Position numbers and translations under genes: made by a program. Source: a virus. From it: 56,121 bases of DNA. Positions within the stretch are counted from its first letter, which is position 1, and the number at the start of each line of letters is the position of its first letter. Where the stretch lies: the IMG/VR virus record IMGVR_UViG_3300046328_000525, positions 1 to 56,121 of that record; one strand, given 5' to 3'. Under the pieces are notes generated by a model. It had not been told where the DNA came from. It searched no databases and was given only the letters and a program-made list of their open reading frames with translations. Below are positions 13,628-20,182 of the stretch, in pieces.

Positions 13628-14139
13628 TGTCTTGGGTAGATACTCTTAAGGAATCCTTGCCAGAGTACGCCAAGGATATCAAGCTTAATCTTGATGCAGT
13701 AATTAATAGAAGCTCATTTGATCCAGAATATGCCTCAGCACTTGCATTGGCAGCAGCAGTTCAAACAGGAAATGCAAAACTAATTCAGTTTATTGCAGCA
13801 GGTGTATCTGATGAGACTGAAAGAAATGCGGCCCTAACTGCTGGAGCAATCATGGCGCAGAATAATATCTGGTACCCATACCTAGAGATGCTTGGAGATG
13901 CAAATGTTAGCGGGCTCCCAGCTCAGCTAAGAATGAATTCTATTGCTACCCACGGTGGAAGTACCAAGGCAAAGTTTGAATCTTATGCATTGATTGCTTC
14001 CATTATTGGTAAGTGCCACTTCTGCGTGACTGGTCATGCAGATACTCTTCGCAATGAGGGATATGCCTCAGAACAATTAAGGGACCTAGGAAGAATTGCT
14101 GCAACAGTAAATGCTTTAGCAAAAATTCTTAGTGCTTGA
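13627..14139 (+). CDS. ahpD: AhpD-type alkylhydroperoxidase, 170 aa
   Basis: ATG 13627 overlaps the ahpC stop (TAATG). The catalytic set sits at exactly the positions known for mycobacterial AhpD: E118 (KFESY), C130-x2-C133 (KCHFC) and H137 (VTGH). AhpD passes electrons from lipoamide/dihydrolipoyl enzymes to AhpC. Finding both genes coupled in a phage indicates a transferred antioxidant cassette of actinobacterial type. Confidence 0.95.
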   Translation: MSWVDTLKESLPEYAKDIKLNLDAVINRSSFDPEYASALALAAAVQTGNAKLIQFIAAGVSDETERNAALTAGAIMAQNNIWYPYLEMLGDANVSGLPAQLRMNSIATHGGSTKAKFESYALIASIIGKCHFCVTGHADTLRNEGYASEQLRDLGRIAATVNALAKILSA

Positions 14140-14164
14140 CACACAGAAATAAATAAGTTATAAT
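14136..14164 (+). promoter_or_regulatory. Consensus promoter for the tRNA array
   Basis: TTGACA 14136-14141 (overlapping the ahpD stop), 17-nt spacer, TATAAT 14159-14164. Both hexamers are perfect. Confidence 0.85.
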
Positions 14165-14215
14165 AAAACATAACAAGGCCCATACCTCTGCAGTGCAAGT
14201 ATGGGCTATCTGTTT

Positions 14216-14292
14216 GATCTCATAGCTCAATTGGTTAGAGCGCTACCCTGTCACGGTAGAGGTTGCGAGTTCAAGTCTCGTTGGGGTCGCCA
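14216..14292 (+). tRNA. tRNA-Asp (GTC), CCA encoded
   Basis: Acceptor GATCTCA/TGGGGTC, D arm, anticodon stem CTACC/GGTAG with loop CTGTCAC (anticodon at 14250-14252), discriminator G and an encoded CCA at 14290-14292. Confidence 0.93.
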
Positions 14293-14293
14293 A

Positions 14294-14367
14294 GCGTCAA
14301 TAGCCCAAATGGTAGAGGCGTCAGTCTTAGGAACTGATGGTTGTAGGTTCGAGTCCTACTTGATGCA
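14294..14367 (+). tRNA. tRNA with anticodon TAG (Leu by anticodon), short variable loop
   Basis: Acceptor GCGTCAA/TTGATGC, anticodon stem TCAGT/ACTGA, loop CTTAGGA with anticodon TAG reading CUA/CUN Leu codons, discriminator A as needed by LeuRS. The variable loop is only 5 nt (TGGTT), whereas bacterial tRNA-Leu is normally class II. No CCA encoded. Confidence 0.8.
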
Positions 14368-14404
14368 CGATATTAAGGTTGAGTGGCAGGTGTATAGACT
14401 GACT

Positions 14405-14545
14405 CCCGACGGGGACAACTGGAGGCCAACGAGCTTATGTAAAGCCTCATATATCAGATTAGTAAGTTAGTTTGCTCGTAGACTTATTAATCAGCCCTAC
14501 TGCAACATAGAAGTTGTCCCATTAAATTGGCGTTGAACTTCTTAC
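14405..14545 (+). ncRNA. Structured non-tRNA RNA segment inside the tRNA array
   Basis: Between two tRNAs lie about 190 nt without an ORF but with several helices: GGGACAACT (14412-14420) pairs with AGTTGTCCC (14512-14520); GAGGC 14422-14426 with GCCTC 14444-14448; GATTAGTAAGT 14457-14467 with ACTTATTAATC 14482-14492 (one G-U). A competing hairpin AGAAGTT/AACTTCT sits at 14509-14542. No tRNA cloverleaf, tmRNA or group I intron signature was found. Confidence 0.45.
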
Positions 14546-14558
14546 AGGATAGGGATTT

Positions 14559-14629
14559 AGGGTCTAAGTGTTACGGAAGCACTACCGTCTCCAAAGCGGT
14601 AAGCCTAGGTTCGACTCCTAGAGACTCTG
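14559..14629 (+). tRNA. tRNA-Trp (CCA)
   Basis: Acceptor AGGGTCT/AGACTCT, anticodon stem ACCGT/GCGGT, loop CTCCAAA with anticodon CCA at 14591-14593, T arm, discriminator G. CCA tail not encoded. Confidence 0.88.
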
Positions 14630-14639
14630 CGGGTAACAT

Positions 14640-14790
14640 TTGTATTGCAGACTATAGTTTAACTAGCTATTAAACTGAACGTCGACTGCTTACGCAAATT
14701 GCAGGGGCAACTAGGAGTCTACTGCACGATCTCGTCGGGGGATTCGGTTAATGTCCTTACAGTGTGGAATCTATAAACTGACCCGACATA
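14640..14790 (+). ncRNA. Second structured spacer in the tRNA array
   Basis: About 160 nt between tRNA-Trp and tRNA-Ser. Visible pairings: AGTTTAA 14656-14662 with TTAAACT 14670-14676; GTCGGG 14734-14739 with CCCGAC 14782-14787, enclosing GATTC 14741-14745 with GAATC 14767-14771. A block GGGGCAACTAGGAG resembles GGGGACAACTGGAG in the spacer at 14411, hinting that the two are related. Function unknown. Confidence 0.4.
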
Positions 14791-14792
14791 AT

Positions 14793-14875
14793 GGAAGTAT
14801 GGCAGAGTGGTCGAATGCAACGGTTTGCTAAATCGTAGATCGAAAGATCCATAGGTTCGAATCCTATTACTTCCG
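14793..14875 (+). tRNA. tRNA-Ser (GCT)
   Basis: Acceptor GGAAGTA/TACTTCC, anticodon stem ACGGT/ATCGT with loop TTGCTAA (anticodon 14827-14829), long variable arm AGATCGAAAGATCC typical of Ser, discriminator G. Confidence 0.92.
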
Positions 14876-14879
14876 CTTT

Positions 14880-14959
14880 CCGTCATATGTTCCAAGGTGG
14901 GACAGGGGACTGTAAATCCCCCGCTGATAGCATGCTTGGTTCGATTCCAAGATGACGGA
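14880..14959 (+). tRNA. tRNA-Tyr (GTA)
   Basis: Acceptor CCGTCAT/ATGACGG, anticodon stem GGGGA/TCCCC, loop CTGTAAA (anticodon GTA), a variable arm as in bacterial tRNA-Tyr, discriminator A. Confidence 0.92.
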
Positions 14960-14964
14960 CTCGT

Positions 14965-15038
14965 TCTCTCTTCGTCCAACGGTAGGACTCCTGATTTTGG
15001 CTCAGGCAATCTTGGTTCGAATCCAGGGGAGAGAGCCA
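14965..15038 (+). tRNA. tRNA-Gln (TTG), CCA encoded
   Basis: Acceptor TCTCTCT/GGAGAGA, D arm GTCC/GGAC, anticodon stem CCTGA/TCAGG with loop TTTTGGC (anticodon TTG at 14997-14999), discriminator G, CCA at 15036-15038. The 3' half is antisense to the end of the gene at 15002. Confidence 0.92.
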
Positions 15039-15814
15039 TATCCTATCTTTTGATAGTATGTGTAGATGTATTCGTTTAGTTTATCTTTTGTGATTGAAGG
15101 AACTTTTAATTGCGGTAAATTAAATTTAATAAAGTTGCTCCATGAATCATAAAAGTCTATTCCATATCTTCCTATATGTGCTGCAATTATTACGTCCCAG
15201 CAACAGCATTCGGTTTCTGGAACTCCCTCGTGTGGTCTCTTAAATATTGTTCCAGCAGCTTTAAGGTGGTGTGTTAAAGGAACTATGCTTTGTGCAAATA
15301 GCTGCTCGATCCCATAAAACCAAACATTAGTGCAGTCAGGTACATTCTGATTAAATGAACGAATAAAAGAGTTGATATAGTCTTTATGTATAAACTGACT
15401 GTTTAAATCATATGCGTTATGATCTAGGTATGCAAAGTCAAAATGGTGGGAGGACTCAAAAGACTTTGGATCATCATGAATGATAGTCATATTATCAGGG
15501 AGGGCATTATTGGATAGAAATAGATTTATTATATCTAGATCAGACTCAACTACAGTTACAGTAGATACATTATCCTTAGACGCTATCCATAATGGCATGT
15601 ATCCTAGACCAAGCTTATTTAATAATACATCTCCGTAAGCTAGATCGTAAGCTGAATATTGTTGCTTTAAAGAATTATTGGTAAAGAAATTTACCCCATC
15701 TATGATTTTATCATTACTGATTAAATCAACCATAAAGTTATTTGTTTTAATTGACGCTGAATTTAATTCAGAATCTGGTATAAATATTGCTGGAACCGTT
15801 GACAAGTTGAACAT
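15002..15814 (-). CDS. SAM-dependent methyltransferase-like protein, 270 aa; 3' end antisense to tRNA-Gln
   Basis: A Rossmann-type motif I is visible as GDVLLNKLGLGYMPLWIA (near 61-78), followed by strand VSTVTVVESDLDIINLF with an acidic residue for SAM ribose, and a later HFDFAYLDHNAYD (motif IV region). The layout resembles spermidine-synthase-like methyltransferases. The last 12 or so codons (ending LPWIRTKIA) run antisense through tRNA-Gln, so the natural C-terminus was probably replaced when the tRNA gene came to lie here. A TATAAT on the minus strand ends 8 nt before the ATG. Substrate unknown. Confidence 0.6.
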   Translation of the reverse strand: MFNLSTVPAIFIPDSELNSASIKTNNFMVDLISNDKIIDGVNFFTNNSLKQQYSAYDLAYGDVLLNKLGLGYMPLWIASKDNVSTVTVVESDLDIINLFLSNNALPDNMTIIHDDPKSFESSHHFDFAYLDHNAYDLNSQFIHKDYINSFIRSFNQNVPDCTNVWFYGIEQLFAQSIVPLTHHLKAAGTIFKRPHEGVPETECCCWDVIIAAHIGRYGIDFYDSWSNFIKFNLPQLKVPSITKDKLNEYIYTYYQKIGYGSLPWIRTKIA

Positions 15815-15862
15815 AATATACTATTATATCACTATTGATTGACTAAAAGAAAAGGGTTTAAA

Positions 15863-16564
15863 TTGAAAATTGATGTGCTTGATAAAGGATATGTTAGATT
15901 AGTTGATACTCTAGGTAGCGATTTATCTATTGCCAATGCTGCAAGAGTGTCTTATGATAAAGAGTCAGACGATATGTCTGAAAAGGACGCTAAGTTAATT
16001 AAATTTTTATGGGATGAAAAGCACACCTCCCCATTTAGACATGCAGCAATGACATTTGAAGTTTATGCACCTTTGGTGGTCGCTAGACAGTGGTGGAAGT
16101 ATGCTGTATCTTCTACCCATGTTGATGATCAAAATGGCTGGAATGAGTCTTCTAGGCGCTATATCACAGAGAATGAAGAGTTTTATATCCCAAAGGGATC
16201 AGAATGGCGCTCAAAGCCAGAAAATAGTAAGCAAGGCTCTGGCCCAGTATTAGATTCTGATGTTGGCGGATACTTTACAAATAAGTTGTTTGACACAGTA
16301 GAAGCAGGTAATAAGCTTTACCATGAAGCAATGGAGGCAGGAATCGCACCAGAGCAAGCAAGATTATTCCTTCCAGCATACGGAATGTATGTTCGTTGGC
16401 GGTGGACAGTAAGCCTTCAAGGGGTACTTACATTCTTGGATCAGAGACTAGAACATGATGCTCAAAAAGAAATTCAAGAGTATGCACAAGCGGTAAGAGA
16501 TTTAACTAAACAATCATTCCCCTATACATATAAGGTTGCCTTAGATAAGGATAATAATGATTGA
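15863..16564 (+). CDS. thyX: Flavin-dependent thymidylate synthase ThyX (variant motif), about 233 aa
   Basis: ThyX makes dTMP from dUMP using FAD and methylene-THF. Seen here: HTSPFRHAAMTFEVYAPLVVARQWWKY, a tail with SLQGVLTFLDQRLEHDAQKEIQEYA, and the signature SSRRY (NESSRRYI). The classical RHR-x7-S motif is changed to K-Y-A with an inserted stretch SSTHVDDQNGWNESSRRY, a variant I also associate with other phage and bacterial ThyX proteins. TTG 15863 is preferred (AAAGGG 6 nt upstream); TTG 15839 would add 8 residues. The end overlaps the HNH gene. Confidence 0.9.
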   Translation: MKIDVLDKGYVRLVDTLGSDLSIANAARVSYDKESDDMSEKDAKLIKFLWDEKHTSPFRHAAMTFEVYAPLVVARQWWKYAVSSTHVDDQNGWNESSRRYITENEEFYIPKGSEWRSKPENSKQGSGPVLDSDVGGYFTNKLFDTVEAGNKLYHEAMEAGIAPEQARLFLPAYGMYVRWRWTVSLQGVLTFLDQRLEHDAQKEIQEYAQAVRDLTKQSFPYTYKVALDKDNND

Positions 16565-17003
16565 TAATGAGCCTAGCCTTAAAGAAAGTATTTTATCTTT
16601 ATACGCAGAAGGTAAGTCGTACAGAGAAATTGTCGACATTTTAGGATGTTCTAAATCTACTGTATCTTATTATTGTGGTAAGGGCCAAAAAGAAAAAACA
16701 AAGAATCGGCAAAAGCAATCAAGACATCGTAATATTGCATTTATACGTGAATATAAGCAAGGTAAGCGTTGTACAGATTGTAGAGAAGATTACCCTTACT
16801 GGATGTTAGAGTTTGATCACTTGCCTGGATATGAAAAGCTATTTACAATTGGCGGGAGAAGGCCAAGAGATTTTACTATAGAGCAGATTACTGAAGAGAT
16901 ATCTAAATGTGAAATAGTATGCTCTAATTGTCATAGGAATCGTACATACTGGAGACAAAATAAAAATGGCGAGTATGCAGACACAGAAAACTATTATGAA
17001 TAA
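16557..17003 (+). CDS. HNH endonuclease with N-terminal helix-turn-helix, 148 aa
   Basis: Residues 7-45 form an HTH (EGKSYREIVDILGCSKSTVS) like the DNA-binding part of resolvases and homing nucleases. Residues 70-133 form an HNH site: CTDC zinc knuckle, LEFDHLPG (the catalytic His), then C-x-x-x-CSNCHRNRT (second zinc knuckle and final His/Asn). Size and order are those of free-standing phage HNH nucleases, likely a homing-type element. Start overlaps the ThyX stop. Confidence 0.88.
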   Translation: MIDNEPSLKESILSLYAEGKSYREIVDILGCSKSTVSYYCGKGQKEKTKNRQKQSRHRNIAFIREYKQGKRCTDCREDYPYWMLEFDHLPGYEKLFTIGGRRPRDFTIEQITEEISKCEIVCSNCHRNRTYWRQNKNGEYADTENYYE

Positions 17004-17170
17004 TGAATATAACCATGAATGAACTTATTATGATCAAGCAGGCTGTATCTACAGTAGCACTTGAAAATGAATGGGATGATGCAAAACAGCAAGAATTATT
17101 TAATGGGGCAGTCTCTGAAATAATTAAATCTAGAACTAGAGTAAGTAAAAAGAAAAGGCATAGGCAATGA
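17003..17170 (+). CDS. Hypothetical protein, 55 aa
   Basis: ATG 17003 overlaps the HNH stop (TAATG); an internal ATG at 17015 is an alternative. A helical N-terminal part (NELIMIKQAVSTVALENEW) and a very basic tail (RVSKKKRHRQ) could bind nucleic acid. No family recognised. Confidence 0.5.
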   Translation: MNITMNELIMIKQAVSTVALENEWDDAKQQELFNGAVSEIIKSRTRVSKKKRHRQ

Positions 17171-17253
17171 TTCATTGGATCTCAGGATTTGTAGGCGGAG
17201 TACTATTTGTGGCGGTAGCCCTATGGTGGATATTAGGTTCAGATGATAATTAA
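17167..17253 (+). CDS. Single-pass membrane micro-protein, 28 aa
   Basis: ATG 17167 overlaps the previous stop (ATGA). Almost the whole peptide is one transmembrane helix (IHWISGFVGGVLFVAVALWW) with an acidic tail. Too short for family assignment; tight overlap on both sides supports it. Confidence 0.45.
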   Translation: MIHWISGFVGGVLFVAVALWWILGSDDN

Positions 17254-17488
17254 ACTATTATGGATTGGCTGCTCGTTAATTGTATTTAAGAATGTATTTA
17301 AATCTTTCATTAAAGAAGAATTAGATACTTGGGATGAATTAGATACCGCTACATTTATTATGCTAGGTGCTGTTTCTCTTCTAATTTCTATGTGGGGTCC
17401 CCTTGTAATTATCGGCTATATTCTATATAATGTATTAGAAGGAATTGTACAGGCTATTAATGAAAGGTATAAGAATGACACACGATGA
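17243..17488 (+). CDS. Membrane protein, 81 aa
   Basis: ATG 17243 overlaps the micro-protein by 11 bases. Hydrophobic segments at about 2-17, 37-50 and 51-66, with an acidic loop (KEELDTWDELDT) between. Ends in a basic tail. Possibly a membrane-perturbing protein made together with the 28-aa peptide. Confidence 0.55.
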   Translation: MIIKLLWIGCSLIVFKNVFKSFIKEELDTWDELDTATFIMLGAVSLLISMWGPLVIIGYILYNVLEGIVQAINERYKNDTR

Positions 17489-17708
17489 ATTGCTAGCAAA
17501 GATAGATAAGCCATATTTCTTTACTGAAATGATAACTGAATCTAAAATAGAAATAGATAAAAAAATTGCAGCCCTTCGTGCAGTAGTGGAATTGCATAAG
17601 CCTAGAAAAGAATCTATCTCGGGAGATTGTAATGAGTGTTTAAATTACTTTGATTCAGCGGAGTATCCTTGCCCAACTATTCAGGCTATTGAGAAGGAGT
17701 TAGAGTAA
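17475..17708 (+). CDS. Hypothetical protein with Cys motif, 77 aa
   Basis: ATG 17475 is chosen because GAAAGG lies at 17462-17467; the frame extends upstream into the previous gene. Residues 52-68 read CNECLNYFDSAEYPCPT, a C-x2-C-x10-C motif common in small actinophage proteins near metabolic genes. The N-terminal part is helical. Confidence 0.6.
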   Translation: MTHDELLAKIDKPYFFTEMITESKIEIDKKIAALRAVVELHKPRKESISGDCNECLNYFDSAEYPCPTIQAIEKELE

Positions 17709-17926
17709 TGGATAGATCAGATCTTTATACTCCGCCTAAAACACATAATAGTGGAGCGGAAACTTGGTGGGCTCAGGTTGATTTTGTAATTAATTATATA
17801 CAAGAAGATATTGCTAAGAAAATTGACCGTTGGCATATGGCTGGATGTATGGCGGGAACTAAATGCGATCAAGGTCGCTGTGATTGTGAAGAAATGATTA
17901 AGATTGCGAGAGGCAAAGATGAGTAA
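17708..17926 (+). CDS. Cys-rich hypothetical protein, 72 aa
   Basis: ATG 17708 overlaps the previous stop. A polar N-terminus, a helix (WWAQVDFVINYIQEDIAKKI) and a C-terminal cluster C-x5-C-x4-C-x-C (CMAGTKCDQGRCDC) with a His nearby, likely metal-binding. Family not recognised. Confidence 0.55.
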   Translation: MDRSDLYTPPKTHNSGAETWWAQVDFVINYIQEDIAKKIDRWHMAGCMAGTKCDQGRCDCEEMIKIARGKDE

Positions 17927-18074
17927 AGATAGGCGAGATATTATTGGCTATAAGTATAAGGATGATGAGCAAGAACTTCGTGAGAAGATTGCTCAAGAAA
18001 TTCTTGAGTGGGCACAAAAGTATCATGATAATCCAATAGTTGAAAACTGTGTTCGTATTGCGAGGGGACAATGA
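17919..18074 (+). CDS. Hypothetical protein, 51 aa
   Basis: Overlaps both neighbours by a few bases. Charged helical peptide (DEQELREKIAQEILEWAQKY) with a C-terminal CVRIARGQ that echoes IKIARGK at the end of the preceding protein. Function unknown. Confidence 0.5.
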   Translation: MSKDRRDIIGYKYKDDEQELREKIAQEILEWAQKYHDNPIVENCVRIARGQ

Positions 18075-18247
18075 TTGCAATTAATGGACCAATGCAAGGT
18101 AAATTCTATAATACCTCAGATATAACTAAGACAGTTATTGATCATATAAGGACTGAGTATGCTATATTTGAACTTACTTATTACCGTACCCACAATGGAT
18201 GGGCATTTCATTCATGGAAAAATCTGTTTAGTTTGAGGGGGATTTAA
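18071..18247 (+). CDS. Hypothetical protein, 58 aa
   Basis: ATG 18071 overlaps the previous stop (ATGA). Mixed alpha/beta, aromatic-rich (ELTYYRTHNGWAFHSWKNLF). No Cys or membrane segment. Stop overlaps the next ATG. Confidence 0.5.
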   Translation: MIAINGPMQGKFYNTSDITKTVIDHIRTEYAIFELTYYRTHNGWAFHSWKNLFSLRGI

Positions 18248-18369
18248 TGACTAGCGAAGAAAAGTTTGATAAAGAGTTCGACTTTGAAAGATATAAGCAA
18301 TTAAAGAATATTGTGGCGGAACTAGGTAAGCAGGATAAAGAACTATTAGAAAGACTGGCAGATGATTGA
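18247..18369 (+). CDS. Small acidic helical protein, 40 aa; paralogue of 12072
   Basis: ATG 18247 overlaps the previous stop (TAATG). FDKEFDFERYKQL ... GKQDKELLERLADD parallels the 33-aa protein at 12072. Two copies of a tiny protein in separate operons suggest a dosage or pairing function, but nothing is known. Confidence 0.5.
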   Translation: MTSEEKFDKEFDFERYKQLKNIVAELGKQDKELLERLADD

Positions 18370-18640
18370 TTGGTTAGTTAATCGTATATTTAGCTGGAAG
18401 CCATTGTATGAGGCGGTTACAACAGAAGTTCATATGTACGATATGATTAAAGAAAGCCTAAAAGATACTACACCTGGGTCTTTACATTGGAATGATGGTG
18501 ATGGCTGGCGGTCATGGACATATAGTTCAGAGCGGAACAAATATTACTTTAATGATATTCCAACAGAATCCCTAGGAGAAGCAATGAGATATACATTAGA
18601 GTCTCATGGCCCTGAATTTGATATGGATGAAGTCTGGTAA
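18362..18640 (+). CDS. Hypothetical protein, 92 aa
   Basis: ATG 18362 overlaps the previous stop by 8 bases. Aromatic-rich (HWNDGDGWRSWTYSSERNKY) and acidic at the C-terminus (GPEFDMDEVW). Could be a small beta-rich fold. Family not recognised. Confidence 0.55.
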   Translation: MIDWLVNRIFSWKPLYEAVTTEVHMYDMIKESLKDTTPGSLHWNDGDGWRSWTYSSERNKYYFNDIPTESLGEAMRYTLESHGPEFDMDEVW

Positions 18641-18873
18641 TGGCTCGGAATAAATACAAAAGAAGATACAGCCGTAAATCCCTTGAAGAAGAGAAGGCTC
18701 TGGCTATAAAAGAAGCTGATCGAATTAGACGGAAGATAGAGCAGATTAATAATAACTCTACTAATCATATATCTGATGAAGAGTCAGCAAGACAGGCCCA
18801 AGCCTTAAATGATCTTAGGCCATTAAAGTCACATAAAGTATCTACATATAAACGTAAAATTAAACACAAATAG
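18640..18873 (+). CDS. Basic helical protein, 77 aa
   Basis: ATG 18640 overlaps the previous stop (TAATG). Very high Lys/Arg content with a long helix (SLEEEKALAIKEADRIRRKI), flanked by basic ends (MARNKYKRRYSRK and KRKIKHK). Nucleic-acid binding is the obvious guess. Last gene before a convergent oxygenase. Confidence 0.55.
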   Translation: MARNKYKRRYSRKSLEEEKALAIKEADRIRRKIEQINNNSTNHISDEESARQAQALNDLRPLKSHKVSTYKRKIKHK

Positions 18874-18937
18874 GTCGCAATTAGTGCGGCAAAAAGTGAA
18901 AAAGTTCGGCGGTAGAGACATCCTGTCAGTACCTGAC

Positions 18938-19516
18938 TTAAATTGTGTAAGTTTGCTCTTCTGCTAATATGTCATGAAATGCTGCTAATATATTAACTCT
19001 TGTACCTTTAGTTACTTTGCGTACTCCATGTCTTGTGCACCATCCTGGGAATAATACTACGCTACCCTTTTTAGGTGTAAATACAACTCCTTGATCTTCA
19101 AAAGCAAATTGCCCACCCTCGTAATCATCATTAAGGAATGCACTCAAGATATAGCTTCTTCTTGTTTGATCATATTCTCCTGCTGAATTTGGATCCTCGT
19201 CAGCATGGTCATGGAGCATGGCTCCTTCAAACATTAGATTAAAGTGTGCTCTATTAAATGTTAGATTACCTACAATATCAAAGTTATCCTTGAAGTAGTG
19301 GAAGGCATGCTTCATAGCCTCAAAGATACGCTGGTCATCAAAGCCGTTATCTCTTGATCGATCAATGAGATCATCAGAGCCTAACGGGTAGAATCCGTAG
19401 AATTCACGGGTATCAGACTGATAGTTATCTAAGGCATACTGGCAAAGAAAGTCTGCTTCCTCTGGCGTAAAGAAATCTTCAATTACTATAAATCCGCTAT
19501 TCTCATGTATGCTCAT
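18938..19516 (-). CDS. Fe(II)/2OG dioxygenase, prolyl-4-hydroxylase type, 192 aa
   Basis: Iron ligands H104-A-D106 (LHDHADED), H163 (TRHGVRKV), 2OG Arg R173 (GTRVNILAAF), with strand SAFLNDDYEGGQFAFEDQ between. The start is leaderless: minus-strand TAGACT, 6 nt, ATG 19516. It stands alone on the minus strand among rightward micro-genes, which suggests independent acquisition. Confidence 0.92.
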   Translation of the reverse strand: MSIHENSGFIVIEDFFTPEEADFLCQYALDNYQSDTREFYGFYPLGSDDLIDRSRDNGFDDQRIFEAMKHAFHYFKDNFDIVGNLTFNRAHFNLMFEGAMLHDHADEDPNSAGEYDQTRRSYILSAFLNDDYEGGQFAFEDQGVVFTPKKGSVVLFPGWCTRHGVRKVTKGTRVNILAAFHDILAEEQTYTI

Positions 19517-19522
19517 GTCCTT

Positions 19523-19528
19523 AGTCTA
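19523..19528 (-). promoter_or_regulatory. Leaderless-type promoter -10 box (minus strand)
   Basis: The complement reads TAGACT, exactly 6 nt before ATG 19516. Confidence 0.55.
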
Positions 19529-19562
19529 CTAAATGTAGTTGCCTAAATCAAATGGCTAATGA

Positions 19563-19574
19563 TATACTTAATCT
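19563..19574 (+). promoter_or_regulatory. Leaderless-type promoter -10 box
   Basis: TATACT 19563-19568, 6 nt, ATG 19575. Divergent from the minus-strand leaderless promoter 35 nt away. Confidence 0.6.
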
Positions 19575-19685
19575 ATGAAAGCATGGGAAGATGGCAATTG
19601 TCAGATAGAGTCAATTAAGAGCATAGATGATGCCATGGATCCCGAAGCGGGAACAATAATGGCAATAGCCTTTGGAAGTAACTAA
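19575..19685 (+). CDS. Micro-protein, 36 aa
   Basis: ATG 19575 to TAA 19683-19685. Acidic (WEDGNCQIESIKSIDDAMDP). A dedicated leaderless promoter and overlap with the next ATG support it; function unknown. Confidence 0.45.
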   Translation: MKAWEDGNCQIESIKSIDDAMDPEAGTIMAIAFGSN

Positions 19686-19927
19686 TGGCATATAGTAGAT
19701 TCTGGGATTCTGATATATATATCTATCCTAGCGTACTGGGAGATATCTGTTGCTGTGCATGCTTCCTATATGGCAAATCAATTAATATTGAAGATGACAT
19801 ATCTTTAGCTAATCATATTAAAGAACATATTGATGCATGTCATGATGTGCCTAAAGGTCTACTTGAGACTATTTTATCTGATCCAAATAGATACAGATTT
19901 GAGGCGGGAATGTCAGAAGATGTATAA
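19685..19927 (+). CDS. Cys/His-containing hypothetical protein, 80 aa
   Basis: ATG 19685 overlaps the previous stop. ICCCACFLYG near residues 21-30 followed by HIKEHIDAC near 44-52 gives a C-x2-C ... H-x3-H-x3-C set, a probable zinc finger. Translationally coupled to the 36-aa peptide. Confidence 0.55.
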   Translation: MAYSRFWDSDIYIYPSVLGDICCCACFLYGKSINIEDDISLANHIKEHIDACHDVPKGLLETILSDPNRYRFEAGMSEDV

Positions 19928-19975
19928 TAGTCTATGTAGTAACAATTACTACCTAACTAGATAAAGAGATTAATT

Positions 19976-20182
19976 ATGACAATGTGTGATGGATGTTCAA
20001 TATCCAAGAATAGAGATGCCTGGAGTCAATATCCAGATATGTTAGATTTATGCAAGATGTGCCACTCATTCCAAGAATCTATATATAAGACAATAGAAGA
20101 TCAAAAAAAGATTATGGGCTCAGCTTTGGCTAAAGTAGATAGCAAAGCTAAGAAATTAGCCAAGAAGAGAGCTATATCCTAG
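19976..20182 (+). CDS. Zinc-finger-like protein, 68 aa
   Basis: AAAGAG at 19964-19969 precedes ATG 19976. CDGC near residue 4 and CKMC near 26 form two knuckles, followed by a helix and a Lys-rich tail (KAKKLAKKRAIS). Last rightward gene before the noncoding zone. Confidence 0.55.
   Translation: MTMCDGCSISKNRDAWSQYPDMLDLCKMCHSFQESIYKTIEDQKKIMGSALAKVDSKAKKLAKKRAIS

Noticed and set aside
14294-14367. Amber suppressor tRNA
   Set aside because: The anticodon is UAG, which reads CUA (Leu). An amber suppressor would need CUA as anticodon.
14368-14558. Group I intron or tmRNA in the tRNA array
   Set aside because: No conserved P-Q-R-S intron elements, no split tRNA exon and no tRNA-like/tag-peptide layout could be found.
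14201-15039. ORFs on both strands across the tRNA array
   Set aside because: They run through tRNA genes; such reading frames are common artefacts of tRNA sequence and have no ribosome site.
16557-17003. Transposase or resolvase
   Set aside because: The HTH is resolvase-like, but the catalytic part is a clear HNH site with two zinc knuckles; no terminal repeats flank it.
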